In this document: positions 24,981-35,408 of the stretch, piece by piece
Layout of the letters: each line of letters opens with the position of its first letter
Numbering within the stretch: the stretch's first letter is position 1
Origin: Bacillota bacterium
GTDB lineage: Bacteria; Bacillota; Clostridia; Tissierellales; MES13
Direction of reading: 5' to 3'
Length of the DNA: 52,730 nucleotides
Assembly (NCBI GenBank): GCA_009711765.1
Contig: VEND01000067.1
Span: 1-52,730, forward strand
Program-made: the position numbers and the translations under genes
The notes under the pieces: generated by a model
Database searches by the model: none
Seen by the model: the letters and a program-made list of their open reading frames with translations, nothing else
Told to the model about the DNA's origin: nothing

Positions 24981-26591
24981 TTATTGTGGAAATCTAACAA
25001 TAAAATGATTTCCCTTTTCATCTACTTCTAATTTTATTGTTCCACCATTTTTATTAACTAATTTTTTTACAATATACAAACCTAAACCATTACCATTTTC
25101 ATTTTTAGTTGTGAAACCTTTTAAAAATATTTTTTTTCTAATATCCTTAGGAATTTTAGGTATGTTATTAGTTATTTCAAAAACATACTCATCTAACTCC
25201 CAATATATATCTATATTTAATTCTTTATTACTTCCCTCTGTATTGATTAAAGCATACATTGCATTTTTTATTAAATTAGTCATTATTTTTATTAAATCAT
25301 ATAATTCAACCGGTAAATCTTTAGGTAACTCTACTGAATTTATATTAACATCTATATCATTTTTCTTAGCTTTACAAATAGTTGAATATATTGCAGATTC
25401 AAGTTCAGGTATTCCTATATGATATCTTCCCTTTATCATACTTCCTTCTTTTACCACATTTTTTAAATACTCAACTGCTCTTTTTGTTTGCTTCATTTCT
25501 ATAAGTCCTTGAATTATTTGTAGATGATTATTAAAGTCATGTTTATATAATCTTAATCTTTGATTCATATCCTCTGATAATTTTAATCTATAATTGGCTA
25601 CTTCCTTTTGTGTTATAACATTAGATAAAACTATTACCTCTAGTATTAACCAAAGAGAAACAATAACACTTATAAGACCCATAAACCATAAATTTCCCCT
25701 TAAAGTATCCTTAGTAGATATTAGTAATTCATCTACTGAAGTAGTACTAATAAGATACCAATTTTTTGATGGTAGTAAACTAACTCCCATAGCGTATTCT
25801 TTATTATTTAGGTTTATAGTACTAATTGTTGATAGTTTATCTGTATTTATATACCCATTAAAAACATTCTTAGGAATTTGTAATTCTGGTTTAGTTATTA
25901 TTGGTTCTTTATTTTTATTATATATATGTATTTCACTAGAATTACTAAAGGCTACATCCTTATATAAGCCTTTAAATACATCCTTTTTAATAAACGAAAT
26001 AAAATATCCAATTACTCTTTCACTACCTCTACTTCTAATTTTATGTATTATGTAAAAATTATCCTTAGAACTTAAAAAATTATCATCCTCTTTATATCTC
26101 CAAAGGATATCAGTATCTTTAGAATTTAATTCATTATATAATTTACTACTAAAAAAAGATTCCTTATTTAGTTTGATTTCATCATATCCATAATATATTC
26201 TTTTATCTTTATCTAAACATATAGTTTGTTTTATATAAAAATTATTATCTACAAATTCAGTAACTTTTTCTTTTAAAAAACTATCTATCTTCTTTTGATA
26301 GTGTTTTTCTAAAGTATGATACATTTCCATAGAAGATGTTATGGCTTTTTCTGTCACAAATTTATTAATATTTTTTTCTATATCATCTATTGTTATTGCT
26401 AATGATTGAGTTGTCTTTTGTAAAGTTTGTTTAGAAAAATCCATTTTTTCTTTTTTTACAACATCTAAAGTTTTATTATAAACAAAGTATATATTTAATA
26501 GTATTGGGAAATAAATAATTAGTAAAAATAATATTAAAGCCCTAATTCTTAAAGTTCTATTTTTAATTAAATTTAGTATGAATTTTTTCAT
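24981..26591 (-). CDS. Sensor histidine kinase, DcuS/CitA-like (Spo0B-type dimerisation domain), orphan
   Basis: 536 residues. A membrane helix at about 14-34, an extracellular sensor (about 36-300, CACHE-like by length), a second helix at about 303-325, then a short linker. The phospho-acceptor is RLYKHDFNNHLQIIQGLIEMKQ (H-D-x-N-N-H type) near 353. The HATPase_c domain follows, with N-box NLIKNAMYAL and G-box GNGLGLYIVKKLV. This type normally pairs with a CitB/DcuR response regulator and senses small carboxylates or similar ligands. No regulator gene is adjacent. It lies 51 bp upstream of the molybdoenzyme gene, so both may be one transcript. ATG at 26591 behind GGAGG. Confidence 0.88.
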   Translation of the reverse strand: MKKFILNLIKNRTLRIRALILFLLIIYFPILLNIYFVYNKTLDVVKKEKMDFSKQTLQKTTQSLAITIDDIEKNINKFVTEKAITSSMEMYHTLEKHYQKKIDSFLKEKVTEFVDNNFYIKQTICLDKDKRIYYGYDEIKLNKESFFSSKLYNELNSKDTDILWRYKEDDNFLSSKDNFYIIHKIRSRGSERVIGYFISFIKKDVFKGLYKDVAFSNSSEIHIYNKNKEPIITKPELQIPKNVFNGYINTDKLSTISTINLNNKEYAMGVSLLPSKNWYLISTTSVDELLISTKDTLRGNLWFMGLISVIVSLWLILEVIVLSNVITQKEVANYRLKLSEDMNQRLRLYKHDFNNHLQIIQGLIEMKQTKRAVEYLKNVVKEGSMIKGRYHIGIPELESAIYSTICKAKKNDIDVNINSVELPKDLPVELYDLIKIMTNLIKNAMYALINTEGSNKELNIDIYWELDEYVFEITNNIPKIPKDIRKKIFLKGFTTKNENGNGLGLYIVKKLVNKNGGTIKLEVDEKGNHFIVRFPQ

Positions 26592-26753
26592 ATTTAACCT
26601 CCAGCTGTCTTAAGTACTTCTGATTTGTCTTTTTAATTACATTTTATAATATTCTCAAAAAAATTTCACTTATTTTTTTGAAATTTCATCCTCAATAAAT
26701 AATTAATACTTATTTATTGCCTGGGCAATTGTTAATTACTTTATTTAAGAGAT

Positions 26754-26782
26754 TTGATGATGTTTGTAATAAATTGTATAAT
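26754..26782 (+). promoter_or_regulatory. Candidate distal promoter of gdhA
   Basis: TTGATG (26754-26759), 17 bp, TATAAT (26777-26782). It lies 25 bp downstream of the ATTGCC-TG-GGCAAT palindrome. Confidence 0.5.
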
Positions 26783-26887
26783 GAAAAAATTTACCCCATT
26801 TTTTTTAATTTGCTTTGTCAAAATAAAACATTTTTCACCAGAAGTTTACTTTCTAAATTTAAAATAATAATTCTTTTAAATTTATGG

Positions 26888-26917
26888 TTGAAAAAAACCA
26901 TGAGTAAGGTATATAAT
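26888..26917 (+). promoter_or_regulatory. Proximal promoter of gdhA
   Basis: TTGAAA (26888-26893), 18 bp, TATAAT (26912-26917), giving a leader of about 32 nt before the GTG start. Confidence 0.75.
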
Positions 26918-26931
26918 TTATATGGACATGA

Positions 26932-28293
<1,362 letters not shown>

Positions 28294-28320
28294 TAAAAAA
28301 ACATTAAAGTAACAATATTA

Positions 28321-28368
28321 AGAAGATAATCTTACCTTTTAAAGGATAAGATTATCTTCTTTTTTTTC
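28321..28368 (+). terminator. Strong terminator after gdhA
   Basis: A long stem (AGAAGATAATCTTACCTTT with its complement, one bulge) ending in T8 on the plus strand. Confidence 0.92.
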
Positions 28369-28375
28369 TAAAAGT

Positions 28376-29623
28376 TTAACTTTTTCTAACTAATACTTTC
28401 TTTTTAGACCATACTTCTATTCTATGATGTAAATTAAGTAATATAAAAGCCCCCATAGAAATAAAGAATAATAATATCCATACTTGTCTAACTCCAAAAC
28501 TTTCAATATAAATTCCCATTATAGCTGGTCCTAGAGCATATCCTGCTCCTGAGAGAATATTTAGAAATGAACTAAATCTTCCTCTATGGGTAATCGGTGA
28601 ATGGTTAGCTATATATACCCCTACATTTGTTACAGCTAATATTTCTCCCATTGTCCAAAGTATAGTTGATAGTATAAAAAATGGAAAATAATCTATATAA
28701 TAAATCATACCAAAACCTAAAGCATAAAGAATACCTACAATTGAAACATTTTGAACAGGCTTTAAATTCTTTGTTAAATTTGTAAGTGGAACTGTCATTA
28801 TTAAAACAACAATAGCATTTACACTCATAATAGTACCAAACATCTTAGAACTTGCATCTCCAAATATATCATTAAGTTGTAAAGGTATACTAAATGCATG
28901 CTGTGAATATGAAAATGTAAGTAAAGAATATATAATTGCAAAACCAATTAAGAAAGGTCTTTTAAGTAAAGCTTTAAACACACTACCTAGTTCAGCCTTT
29001 TCACTATCACTTAGCTTATCATTTGTTTGTTTTATTTCTTTTTCTGTTGGTTTTGTATCGGGTACATAAATTAAAACTAGACTAAGTGCAATTACTGTAG
29101 TTAATCCATCTCCCCAAAATATCCATCTTGTGTAGTTTTCAAATAAGAATCCTGCTATTATTGGTCCAATCGCTACACCTATATTTATTCCTAAATATAA
29201 AAGTGAGAATGCTGCTTTCCTATTTTTAGGTTCTGTTAAATCAGTTACCATAGCTCCAGTAGCTGGGTCTGCTATTCCATTAAATAATGAAGCTGTAATT
29301 AAAAGCCAAGTTACTATCATTGAATTTCCCATAAATCCACAGGATATAAAAGTTAAAGCAGCTAAAGATTGAAATATTAATAATATTTTCTTTCTTCCAA
29401 AATGATCTGTAAGTTTACCACCAAGAAAAGCACCTGGTACAAATGTTGTTGAAGCTAAAAGCATATAAAAACCAATCTCACTGTCAGATAATCCAATTTT
29501 TTTAGAAAGAAATAAAGTAAGAAATGGATATACAAACATCCCCATACTATTAACTACTCTAGCTATAAAGAGTATGTAAATACTTCTAGGTAATCCTTTA
29601 TACATATTAAACATTTTCACCAT
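28376..29623 (-). CDS. Major facilitator superfamily transporter, multidrug-type
   Basis: 415 residues with 12 predicted membrane helices. The helix 2-3 loop motif of the family is present as PGAFLGGKLTDHFGRKKILLI. A second motif, LYLGINIGVAIGPIIAGFLFENY, is like motif C of drug/H+ antiporters. The long central loop is TKPTEKEIKQTNDKLSDSEKAELG. Substrate cannot be predicted. ATG at 29623 follows a GGGGGG site. It is monocistronic: gdhA converges on it and psuG lies upstream behind a terminator. Confidence 0.88.
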   Translation of the reverse strand: MVKMFNMYKGLPRSIYILFIARVVNSMGMFVYPFLTLFLSKKIGLSDSEIGFYMLLASTTFVPGAFLGGKLTDHFGRKKILLIFQSLAALTFISCGFMGNSMIVTWLLITASLFNGIADPATGAMVTDLTEPKNRKAAFSLLYLGINIGVAIGPIIAGFLFENYTRWIFWGDGLTTVIALSLVLIYVPDTKPTEKEIKQTNDKLSDSEKAELGSVFKALLKRPFLIGFAIIYSLLTFSYSQHAFSIPLQLNDIFGDASSKMFGTIMSVNAIVVLIMTVPLTNLTKNLKPVQNVSIVGILYALGFGMIYYIDYFPFFILSTILWTMGEILAVTNVGVYIANHSPITHRGRFSSFLNILSGAGYALGPAIMGIYIESFGVRQVWILLFFISMGAFILLNLHHRIEVWSKKKVLVRKS

Positions 29624-29767
29624 TTTTTATCCCCCCTCAAACAATTTATTATTTATTTATAATTAATACTATAATAAAAGATTTCAAAAAACAATTTAAT
29701 AATGATTATTTAACAAACTATATATAATCTTTAATAAATCGTAATATATTGTTCCTTTATTATATAA

Positions 29768-29810
29768 AAAAAGTTAGAAATAAGAAATGATTTCCTATTT
29801 CTAACTTTTT
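29768..29810 (-). terminator. Terminator after psuG
   Basis: Perfect 15-bp stem AAAAAGTTAGAAATA / TATTTCTAACTTTTT; on the minus strand it closes with a T-run. Confidence 0.85.
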
Positions 29811-29820
29811 TCACTTTAAG

Positions 29821-30747
29821 TTATTTACTAAGCTTAGAATATTCCACTGCTAATTTTGAACCTACCCTTGCGTTATTATAAACTAACTCTATATTAGATT
29901 TAAGACTTTTTCCCTTTGTTATTTCTTTTATCTCTGATAGTAAAAAAGGTGTTATTTCTTTCCCTTTAATACCCTTTTTATCTGCTTTTATTAATGCATC
30001 TTCTATTGCTTTATTTATAACATTATAATCCATCTCAAATTCATGGGGGATAGGGTTAGCTACTACTAAGCCTCCCTTTAACTTTAAGTCCCACTTAAGT
30101 TTCATACTTTTTGCTAAATCTTTAATATCATCTATCCTATAATCAACTTCAAACCCACTTTTTCTTGTATAAAAAGCTGGCATTTCATCAGTTTTAATAC
30201 CTACTAGGGCTACTCCATTTGTCTCTAAATATTCTAAAGTTAAACCAATATCTAGAATTGCTTTAGCTCCTGCACAAACCACAGCAACATCTGTTTTTGA
30301 TAGTTCTTCTAAATCAGCTGATATATCAAAGGTTTGTTGAGCATTTTTATGTACTCCACCTATACCTCCAGTTACAAAGACTTTAATACCTGCTAATGAT
30401 GCTATAATCATGGTAGATGCAACTGTAGTAGCACCATTTAATTTATTCGCTACAATAAATGGTAAGTCTCTTCTACTAACCTTTTTAATATCATTACCCT
30501 TAGCTAAATATTTAATTTCCTCTTTATCTAAACCAACCTTTAATACACCATTTATTATTGCTATCGTTGCCGGTATAGCTCCATTTTCTCTAATAATTTC
30601 TTCTACTTTTAATGCAGTTTCAACATTTTTAGGATATGGCATTCCATGGGATATAATTGTGGATTCTAATGCAACAACTGGTCTATTTTCTAATAAAGCC
30701 TTCTTAATTTCTGGTTTAATATCTAAATATTTATTAAATTCTTTCAT
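29821..30747 (-). CDS. psuG: Pseudouridine-5'-phosphate glycosidase
   Basis: 308 residues, normal length. Key segments: NRPVVALESTIISHGMPYPKN, PATIAIINGVLKVGL (active-site Glu and metal region), TTVASTMIIASLAGIKVFVTGGIGGVHKNAQQTFDISADL, PAFYTRKSGFEVDYRID and NPIPHEFEMD. It splits pseudouridine 5'-phosphate to uracil and ribose 5-phosphate. The preceding gene overlaps it by 14 bp and encodes the kinase that makes its substrate, so the pair forms a complete pseudouridine salvage module. ATG at 30747. Confidence 0.97.
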   Translation of the reverse strand: MKEFNKYLDIKPEIKKALLENRPVVALESTIISHGMPYPKNVETALKVEEIIRENGAIPATIAIINGVLKVGLDKEEIKYLAKGNDIKKVSRRDLPFIVANKLNGATTVASTMIIASLAGIKVFVTGGIGGVHKNAQQTFDISADLEELSKTDVAVVCAGAKAILDIGLTLEYLETNGVALVGIKTDEMPAFYTRKSGFEVDYRIDDIKDLAKSMKLKWDLKLKGGLVVANPIPHEFEMDYNVINKAIEDALIKADKKGIKGKEITPFLLSEIKEITKGKSLKSNIELVYNNARVGSKLAVEYSKLSK

Positions 30748-31843
30748 ACATACTCAACTCCTCAATTTTTTTATTAATGTTTTTAACTGTTATATTATAA
30801 TTTATTGTATCTTCATGGGATAATGCTAAAATAGATGCTACCATGGAAAATATAGCACTTTTTTCACAATCAAATTTATTTAACTCACTATATACTAATC
30901 CTGCTAAAAAAGCATCCCCTGCCCCTGTAGCATTTATAACATCAACTTTAGGATTATTTATTATTTTAGAATTTTCACCATCTGAATAAAAAATTCCCTC
31001 TTTTCCCAGACTTATGTATACTTTTTTTACTCCCTTTTTAATTAGAATATCCCCTGCTTTCTTTAAATCTTTTCTATTTTTTATTTTCATCCCACTAAGG
31101 ATTTCAGCTTCATATTTATTAGGTTTTATTGTATGAAAACTACCGATTATATCCTTTACTTTTTCAGCTTTTGTTGAAGAAACTGGATCTAGGAAGAATT
31201 TTTTATCCTTAAAATTAATTACTAAATAATCAATAACATCCTTAGGTATATTAGTATCTAATACAATAATTTTAGAATTATTTATTATATCAGAAATCTT
31301 TCTAATATACTCTACATCCATATAATCTAATATATCCATATCAGACACTGCTAACTTCATATCCCCTTTTTCAGAAATTGAAATATAAGTAGAAGTTCTA
31401 CCTTCTTTTAATTTTACTGAGTAATTAATATCTATACCAGAAACTCTACATTCATTAAAAATTTTTTCTCCATAAATATCATCACCAACAACAGTTATTA
31501 ATTTAGTATTAATACCTATATTAACTAAATTTTCTGCTATATTTCTACCCACGCCACCAAGTGACATTTTTACCTTACCAGGATTAGAATCTTCGTATAT
31601 TAATTCTTCACCAAACCCCTGTATATCTATATTAGCTCCTCCAATTACAGTTACATATTCCTCATTTTTTAAAATGTAACCTTTACCCTTAATATAACCT
31701 TTTTTCATTAAGTTTCCTATATGTACTGCAATAGAAGACCTAGTTATTCCTAGTTTTTTAGCTAACTTTTGTTGTGTTATCATAGGATCTTTTCTAATTA
31801 ATTCTAAAATTTCCTTTTCCCTAGAAGTCAAATCAATCACCAA
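30734..31843 (-). CDS. psuK: Pseudouridine kinase-like PfkB protein with N-terminal HTH domain
   Basis: 369 residues. Residues 1-55 are a winged helix-turn-helix (LTSREKEILELIRKDPMITQQKLAKKLGITRSSIAVHIGNLMKKGYIKGKGYIL). Residues 63-360 are a PfkB/ribokinase domain with SLGGVGRNIAENLVNIG near the substrate site and INATGAGDAFLAGLVY, the anion hole and catalytic Asp. Fusion of an HTH to a PsuK-like kinase is known in firmicutes and suggests that the enzyme also regulates, probably its own operon. It overlaps psuG by 14 bp. The start is uncertain: TTG at 31843 has only a weak ribosome site, and a start a few codons downstream is possible. Confidence 0.87.
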   Translation of the reverse strand: MVIDLTSREKEILELIRKDPMITQQKLAKKLGITRSSIAVHIGNLMKKGYIKGKGYILKNEEYVTVIGGANIDIQGFGEELIYEDSNPGKVKMSLGGVGRNIAENLVNIGINTKLITVVGDDIYGEKIFNECRVSGIDINYSVKLKEGRTSTYISISEKGDMKLAVSDMDILDYMDVEYIRKISDIINNSKIIVLDTNIPKDVIDYLVINFKDKKFFLDPVSSTKAEKVKDIIGSFHTIKPNKYEAEILSGMKIKNRKDLKKAGDILIKKGVKKVYISLGKEGIFYSDGENSKIINNPKVDVINATGAGDAFLAGLVYSELNKFDCEKSAIFSMVASILALSHEDTINYNITVKNINKKIEELSMYERI

Positions 31844-31913
31844 CTTTTGTTTATATTATAAGCATCTGTTTATATTCTAACCTAATTATATTTATTCTTC
31901 AAGTCTTTTTTAT

Positions 31914-31944
31914 AAAAAAAGATCTTTACATTTAAGTAAAGACC
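31914..31944 (-). terminator. Terminator after rarA
   Basis: GGTCTTTAC / GTAAAGATC stem overlapping the stop codon of rarA, followed by T7 on the minus strand. Confidence 0.88.
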
Positions 31945-33269
31945 TAATCTATTTCATTATAAAATTTATCTAATCTCTTTTTTATTTTTTCTTCATATCC
32001 ATTTTCAGTAGGATTATAATATTTAACTCCCTTTAAACTATCAGGTAAATACTGTTGTTTAACAAAATTATTAGGATAATCATGGGAATACTTATAACCT
32101 TTACCATGACCTAATTTCCCTGCTCCATTATAATGGGAATCCCTTAAATGATTAGGTACAGATCCAGTTTTTTTATTTTCTACATCCTTTAATGCTTTAT
32201 CAATACCTAAATAACTTCTATTACTTTTTTCTGCACATGCTATATATACTGTAGCCTGTGCTAAGGGAATTCTTCCCTCTGGCATACCTATTATATTTAA
32301 AGCATTAAAGGCTGATACAGCAACATTTAATGCTTCAGGGTCTGCATTACCAACATCCTCCGATGCACATATTATTATTCTTCTTGCTATAAACTTTGGA
32401 TCTTCTCCAGCATATATCATCTTAGCTAGCCAATAAAGGGAAGCATCAGGATCTGATCCTCTCATACTTTTTATAAACGCCGATATAGTATCATAGTGTT
32501 CATCCCCATTTTTTTCATACTTTAATGCCCTTTTTTGAACACATTGTATAGCTACATCTAATGTAATATTAATAATTCCATCTTCATTAGGGGGTGTTGT
32601 TAATATTCCTAATTCTAACCCATTTAAAGCTATACGAACATCTCCATTAGAAACATTAACTATATGGTTAATAGCATCTTCAGAAACGTTAGTATTAAAT
32701 CTTCCCATTCCTTTATCTTTATCCTTTATAGCCCTATATAAAATTTCTTTTATTTCTTCATTTGATAATGTCTTTAATCTAAATATCATAGATCTTGATA
32801 TAAGTGCTTTATTAACTTCAAAATACGGATTTTCAGTGGTTGCACCAATTAATATAACAGTTCCATTTTCAACATAGGGTAATAAAGCATCTTGTTGGGA
32901 TTTATTAAATCTATGTATTTCATCAATAAATAAAATTGTTCTTTTACTATACATCCCTAATCTCTCTTTAGATAACTTAATAACTTCTCTTATATCCTTA
33001 ACACCTGAAGTTACAGCATTAAGTTGTTCAAAATATAATTTAGTTGTATTAGCTATAATTTTTGCTAAGGTAGTTTTTCCAGTTCCAGGAGGTCCATAGA
33101 AAATAACAGACCTTAATTTATCAGCTTTTATAGCCCTATATAACAGCTTATTTTTACCTATAATATGCTTTTGTCCAACGAAATCATTTAAAGTTTCAGG
33201 TCTCATTTTATCTGCTAAGGGTGCTGATTTTTTTATGTTATTCTCTGCATTTAAACTAAATAAATCCAT
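31944..33269 (-). CDS. rarA: Replication-associated recombination protein A (MgsA/WRNIP1-type AAA+ ATPase)
   Basis: 441 residues. N-terminal LADKMRPETLNDFVGQKHIIG; Walker A FYGPPGTGKTTLAKII at about 58; Walker B RTILFIDEIHRFNKSQQD; sensor 1 ILIGATTENPYF; C-terminal tetramerisation domain with HYDTISAFIKSMRGSDPDASLYWLAKMIYAGEDPKFIARRIIICASEDVG and the final HGKGYKYSHDYPN. It acts at stalled replication forks and interacts with SSB. Single gene with its own terminator. ATG at 33269 behind GAGGTGAT. Confidence 0.96.
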   Translation of the reverse strand: MDLFSLNAENNIKKSAPLADKMRPETLNDFVGQKHIIGKNKLLYRAIKADKLRSVIFYGPPGTGKTTLAKIIANTTKLYFEQLNAVTSGVKDIREVIKLSKERLGMYSKRTILFIDEIHRFNKSQQDALLPYVENGTVILIGATTENPYFEVNKALISRSMIFRLKTLSNEEIKEILYRAIKDKDKGMGRFNTNVSEDAINHIVNVSNGDVRIALNGLELGILTTPPNEDGIINITLDVAIQCVQKRALKYEKNGDEHYDTISAFIKSMRGSDPDASLYWLAKMIYAGEDPKFIARRIIICASEDVGNADPEALNVAVSAFNALNIIGMPEGRIPLAQATVYIACAEKSNRSYLGIDKALKDVENKKTGSVPNHLRDSHYNGAGKLGHGKGYKYSHDYPNNFVKQQYLPDSLKGVKYYNPTENGYEEKIKKRLDKFYNEID

Positions 33270-33289
33270 TTAATCACCTCAAAATCTAA

Positions 33290-33313
33290 GACTCCCATAG
33301 ATAGGAGTCTCTG
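33290..33313 (-). terminator. Hairpin after the threonine aldolase gene
   Basis: AGACTCC / GGAGTCT stem with an 8-nt loop just after the stop codon; the minus strand continues TTAGATTTT. Moderate terminator. Confidence 0.65.
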
Positions 33314-33315
33314 AT

Positions 33316-34344
33316 TTATTTTATTATTTTATTAAAAATATCAGTTGAATATAAAATATCCTCTTTAGAAATATGTCTATGGGTTACAAATCTGATTATA
33401 TTATTAGTTATTTTAGATGTCAATATTCCTTTATCTTTTAACTTATCAATTACTTCTTCAGAACTAAATTTTGATTTAGATACATCTATCATTAAAATAT
33501 TAGTTTGAGGAGTTTTTACATCAATAGATTTTATATTACTTAATTTATCAGCTAATAATTTAATATTTTCATTATCTAACTTTAATCTATCCACCATGTT
33601 ATTTAAAGATATTATTCCGGCTGCTGCTAATATACCTGCTTGTCTCATACCTCCTCCTAACATTTTTCTATATCTTCTCGCTTTTTTTATAAAGTCTTTA
33701 TCTCCTGCTAAGATAGAACCAACAGGGGCTGATAATCCCTTTGATAAACAAAACATTACACTGTCGGTTTTATTTGTTATCTCTTTAATATCTGTATCTA
33801 AATAAATTGAAGCATTAAACATTCTAGCTCCATCTAAATGTACTTTGATTTCATTATCTTTAGCTAAATTATATATCTCTTCCATTCTTTTTAATGGTGT
33901 AACAACTCCCCCTGCCATATTATGGGTATTTTCCATACATATAAGGCTAGTTTGCGCATGATGTATATCATTATCCTTTATTATTTCTCTTTTTATATCC
34001 TTTAATTCCATTATTCCATTTTCTCCCTTTATGGGCTTTGCCTGTAATCCAGATAAAAAAGATAATCCTCCAACTTCAAATCTATATATATGAGACCACT
34101 CTTCTAGTATAATTTCTTCCCCTCTATTTGTATGGGTTAATAATGCAAGTTGATTTCCCATAGTTCCTGATGGAACAAATAAAGCCTCTTCCTTTCCTAC
34201 TATTTTACTTGCTAAGTTTTCTAATTTATTAATAGTTGGATCTTCTTTATAAACATCATCCCCTACACTTGCCTCACTCATAGCCCTTCTCATTTCATCT
34301 GTAGGTTTTGTAAGCGTGTCACTACGAAAATCTATTTTTTCCAT
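33316..34344 (-). CDS. ltaE: Low-specificity L-threonine aldolase
   Basis: 342 residues, PLP fold type I. Opening IDFRSDTLTKPTDEMRRAMSEASVGDDVYKEDPTINKLE is diagnostic. GKEEALFVPSGTMGNQLAL, the CMENTHNMAGG segment, VHLDGARMFNAS (Asp that contacts the PLP ring) and the PLP lysine in VMFCLSKGLSAPVGS follow. It cleaves threonine or allo-threonine to glycine and acetaldehyde. ATG at 34344 is preferred over ATG at 34350, because the GGGGAG site abuts the latter. In a glycine- or amino-acid-fermenting anaerobe it would feed glycine and acetaldehyde pools (inference). Confidence 0.95.
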   Translation of the reverse strand: MEKIDFRSDTLTKPTDEMRRAMSEASVGDDVYKEDPTINKLENLASKIVGKEEALFVPSGTMGNQLALLTHTNRGEEIILEEWSHIYRFEVGGLSFLSGLQAKPIKGENGIMELKDIKREIIKDNDIHHAQTSLICMENTHNMAGGVVTPLKRMEEIYNLAKDNEIKVHLDGARMFNASIYLDTDIKEITNKTDSVMFCLSKGLSAPVGSILAGDKDFIKKARRYRKMLGGGMRQAGILAAAGIISLNNMVDRLKLDNENIKLLADKLSNIKSIDVKTPQTNILMIDVSKSKFSSEEVIDKLKDKGILTSKITNNIIRFVTHRHISKEDILYSTDIFNKIIK

Positions 34345-34393
34345 AACCATCTCCCCTTTAAAACTTATTTATCTTTAGTATATAACAAGTTAT

Positions 34394-35347
34394 CTATTTA
34401 GGTAAACTATATAGTCTTTTTATATAATTGATTTCCTCTCTTATACCATCGTAAATACTTGTTTTTTTATCTATTGTTGTTAATTTAGATAACTTCTTTA
34501 TTGAAGCATTAGTAACTAATTGTTCCTCTGATATGGGCTCTATATATTTTATATTAGCACTTTTTCCTAATAATTTTTCAATTATTTTAATAGACTCCTC
34601 TACACTTAGAGTTAAACCTCCTCCTACATTAACTACCTCATTTTTTATTTCCTTTTCAATAATATTTAATATTATTTTACATACATCTGTAACATAAACA
34701 AAATCCCTTTTCTGACTACCATCTCCATAAACACTTATTTCCTTATTTAATAACATATTTTTAATAAATCTATGAAACGCCATATCTGGTCTTTGATTTG
34801 GACCATATGTTGTGAAAAATCTTAATATATTTATATCCATACCATAGTTATGACCATAATAATTACTTAAAGTTTCCCCCGCTAGTTTTGTTACACCATA
34901 AAGGGAAATAGGTTTAGTATTGGTGACTTCATACATAGGTAACTTTCCATTATTTCCATAAACAGTAGAAGAAGATGCATATATTAATCTTTTAATACCC
35001 TTATTTTTTATTGCTTCTAAAAGTCTCTGTGTGGAAGTTATGTTATATTTTATATACTCATCAAAATTTACTTCACTGCATGTGGTAACTCCTGGAATAT
35101 CTGCTAAATGAACAATACAATCTATTTTTAATCCTTCGATAAGTTTACCTATGCCTGGTTCTAAAATATTGTTTTCTAAAAAAATAAAATCAGGATTTCC
35201 TAATAAATGTCTTATATGAAATTTTTTAATCCATTTAGGATAGTTATCATAAAAACTATCAATACCGAGAACCTTTAATCCATTATTTAAAAGCACCCGA
35301 CATAAATTACTTCCAATAAAACCAGCTGCTCCAGTTACTAGTATCAT
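34394..35347 (-). CDS. NAD-dependent sugar-nucleotide epimerase/dehydratase (extended SDR)
   Basis: 317 residues. Rossmann motif ILVTGAAGFIGSNLCRVL (GxxGxxG); AGDIP-like variant HLADIPGV where most relatives have HLAA; catalytic YGVTKLAGE (YxxxK) with the upstream Ser in YASSSTVYGN. C-terminal region RDFVYVTDVCKIILNIIEKE. Closest in pattern to UDP-glucose 4-epimerase and UDP-glucuronate 4-epimerase types. The position DSFYDNYPKWIKKFHIRHL near residue 30 recalls UDP-glucuronate 4-epimerases, which would link it to the UDP-glucuronate made by ugd at 17906; this is inference. Its ribosome site is in a hairpin (35355-35396). Confidence 0.82.
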   Translation of the reverse strand: MILVTGAAGFIGSNLCRVLLNNGLKVLGIDSFYDNYPKWIKKFHIRHLLGNPDFIFLENNILEPGIGKLIEGLKIDCIVHLADIPGVTTCSEVNFDEYIKYNITSTQRLLEAIKNKGIKRLIYASSSTVYGNNGKLPMYEVTNTKPISLYGVTKLAGETLSNYYGHNYGMDINILRFFTTYGPNQRPDMAFHRFIKNMLLNKEISVYGDGSQKRDFVYVTDVCKIILNIIEKEIKNEVVNVGGGLTLSVEESIKIIEKLLGKSANIKYIEPISEEQLVTNASIKKLSKLTTIDKKTSIYDGIREEINYIKRLYSLPK

Positions 35348-35354
35348 GACAAAT

Positions 35355-35396
35355 CCCCCTTAACATACTGTTAATACATATATATGTTAAAGGGGG
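35355..35396 (-). promoter_or_regulatory. Hairpin covering the ribosome site of the epimerase gene
   Basis: On the minus strand CCCCC-TTTAACATA pairs with TATGTTAA-GGGGG (one bulged T) across a loop of about 15 nt. The GGGGGA in the 3' arm is the Shine-Dalgarno site eight bases before the ATG. No T-run follows, so a simple terminator is unlikely. Confidence 0.65.
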
Positions 35397-35408
35397 GTTA
35401 TGAGTTCG

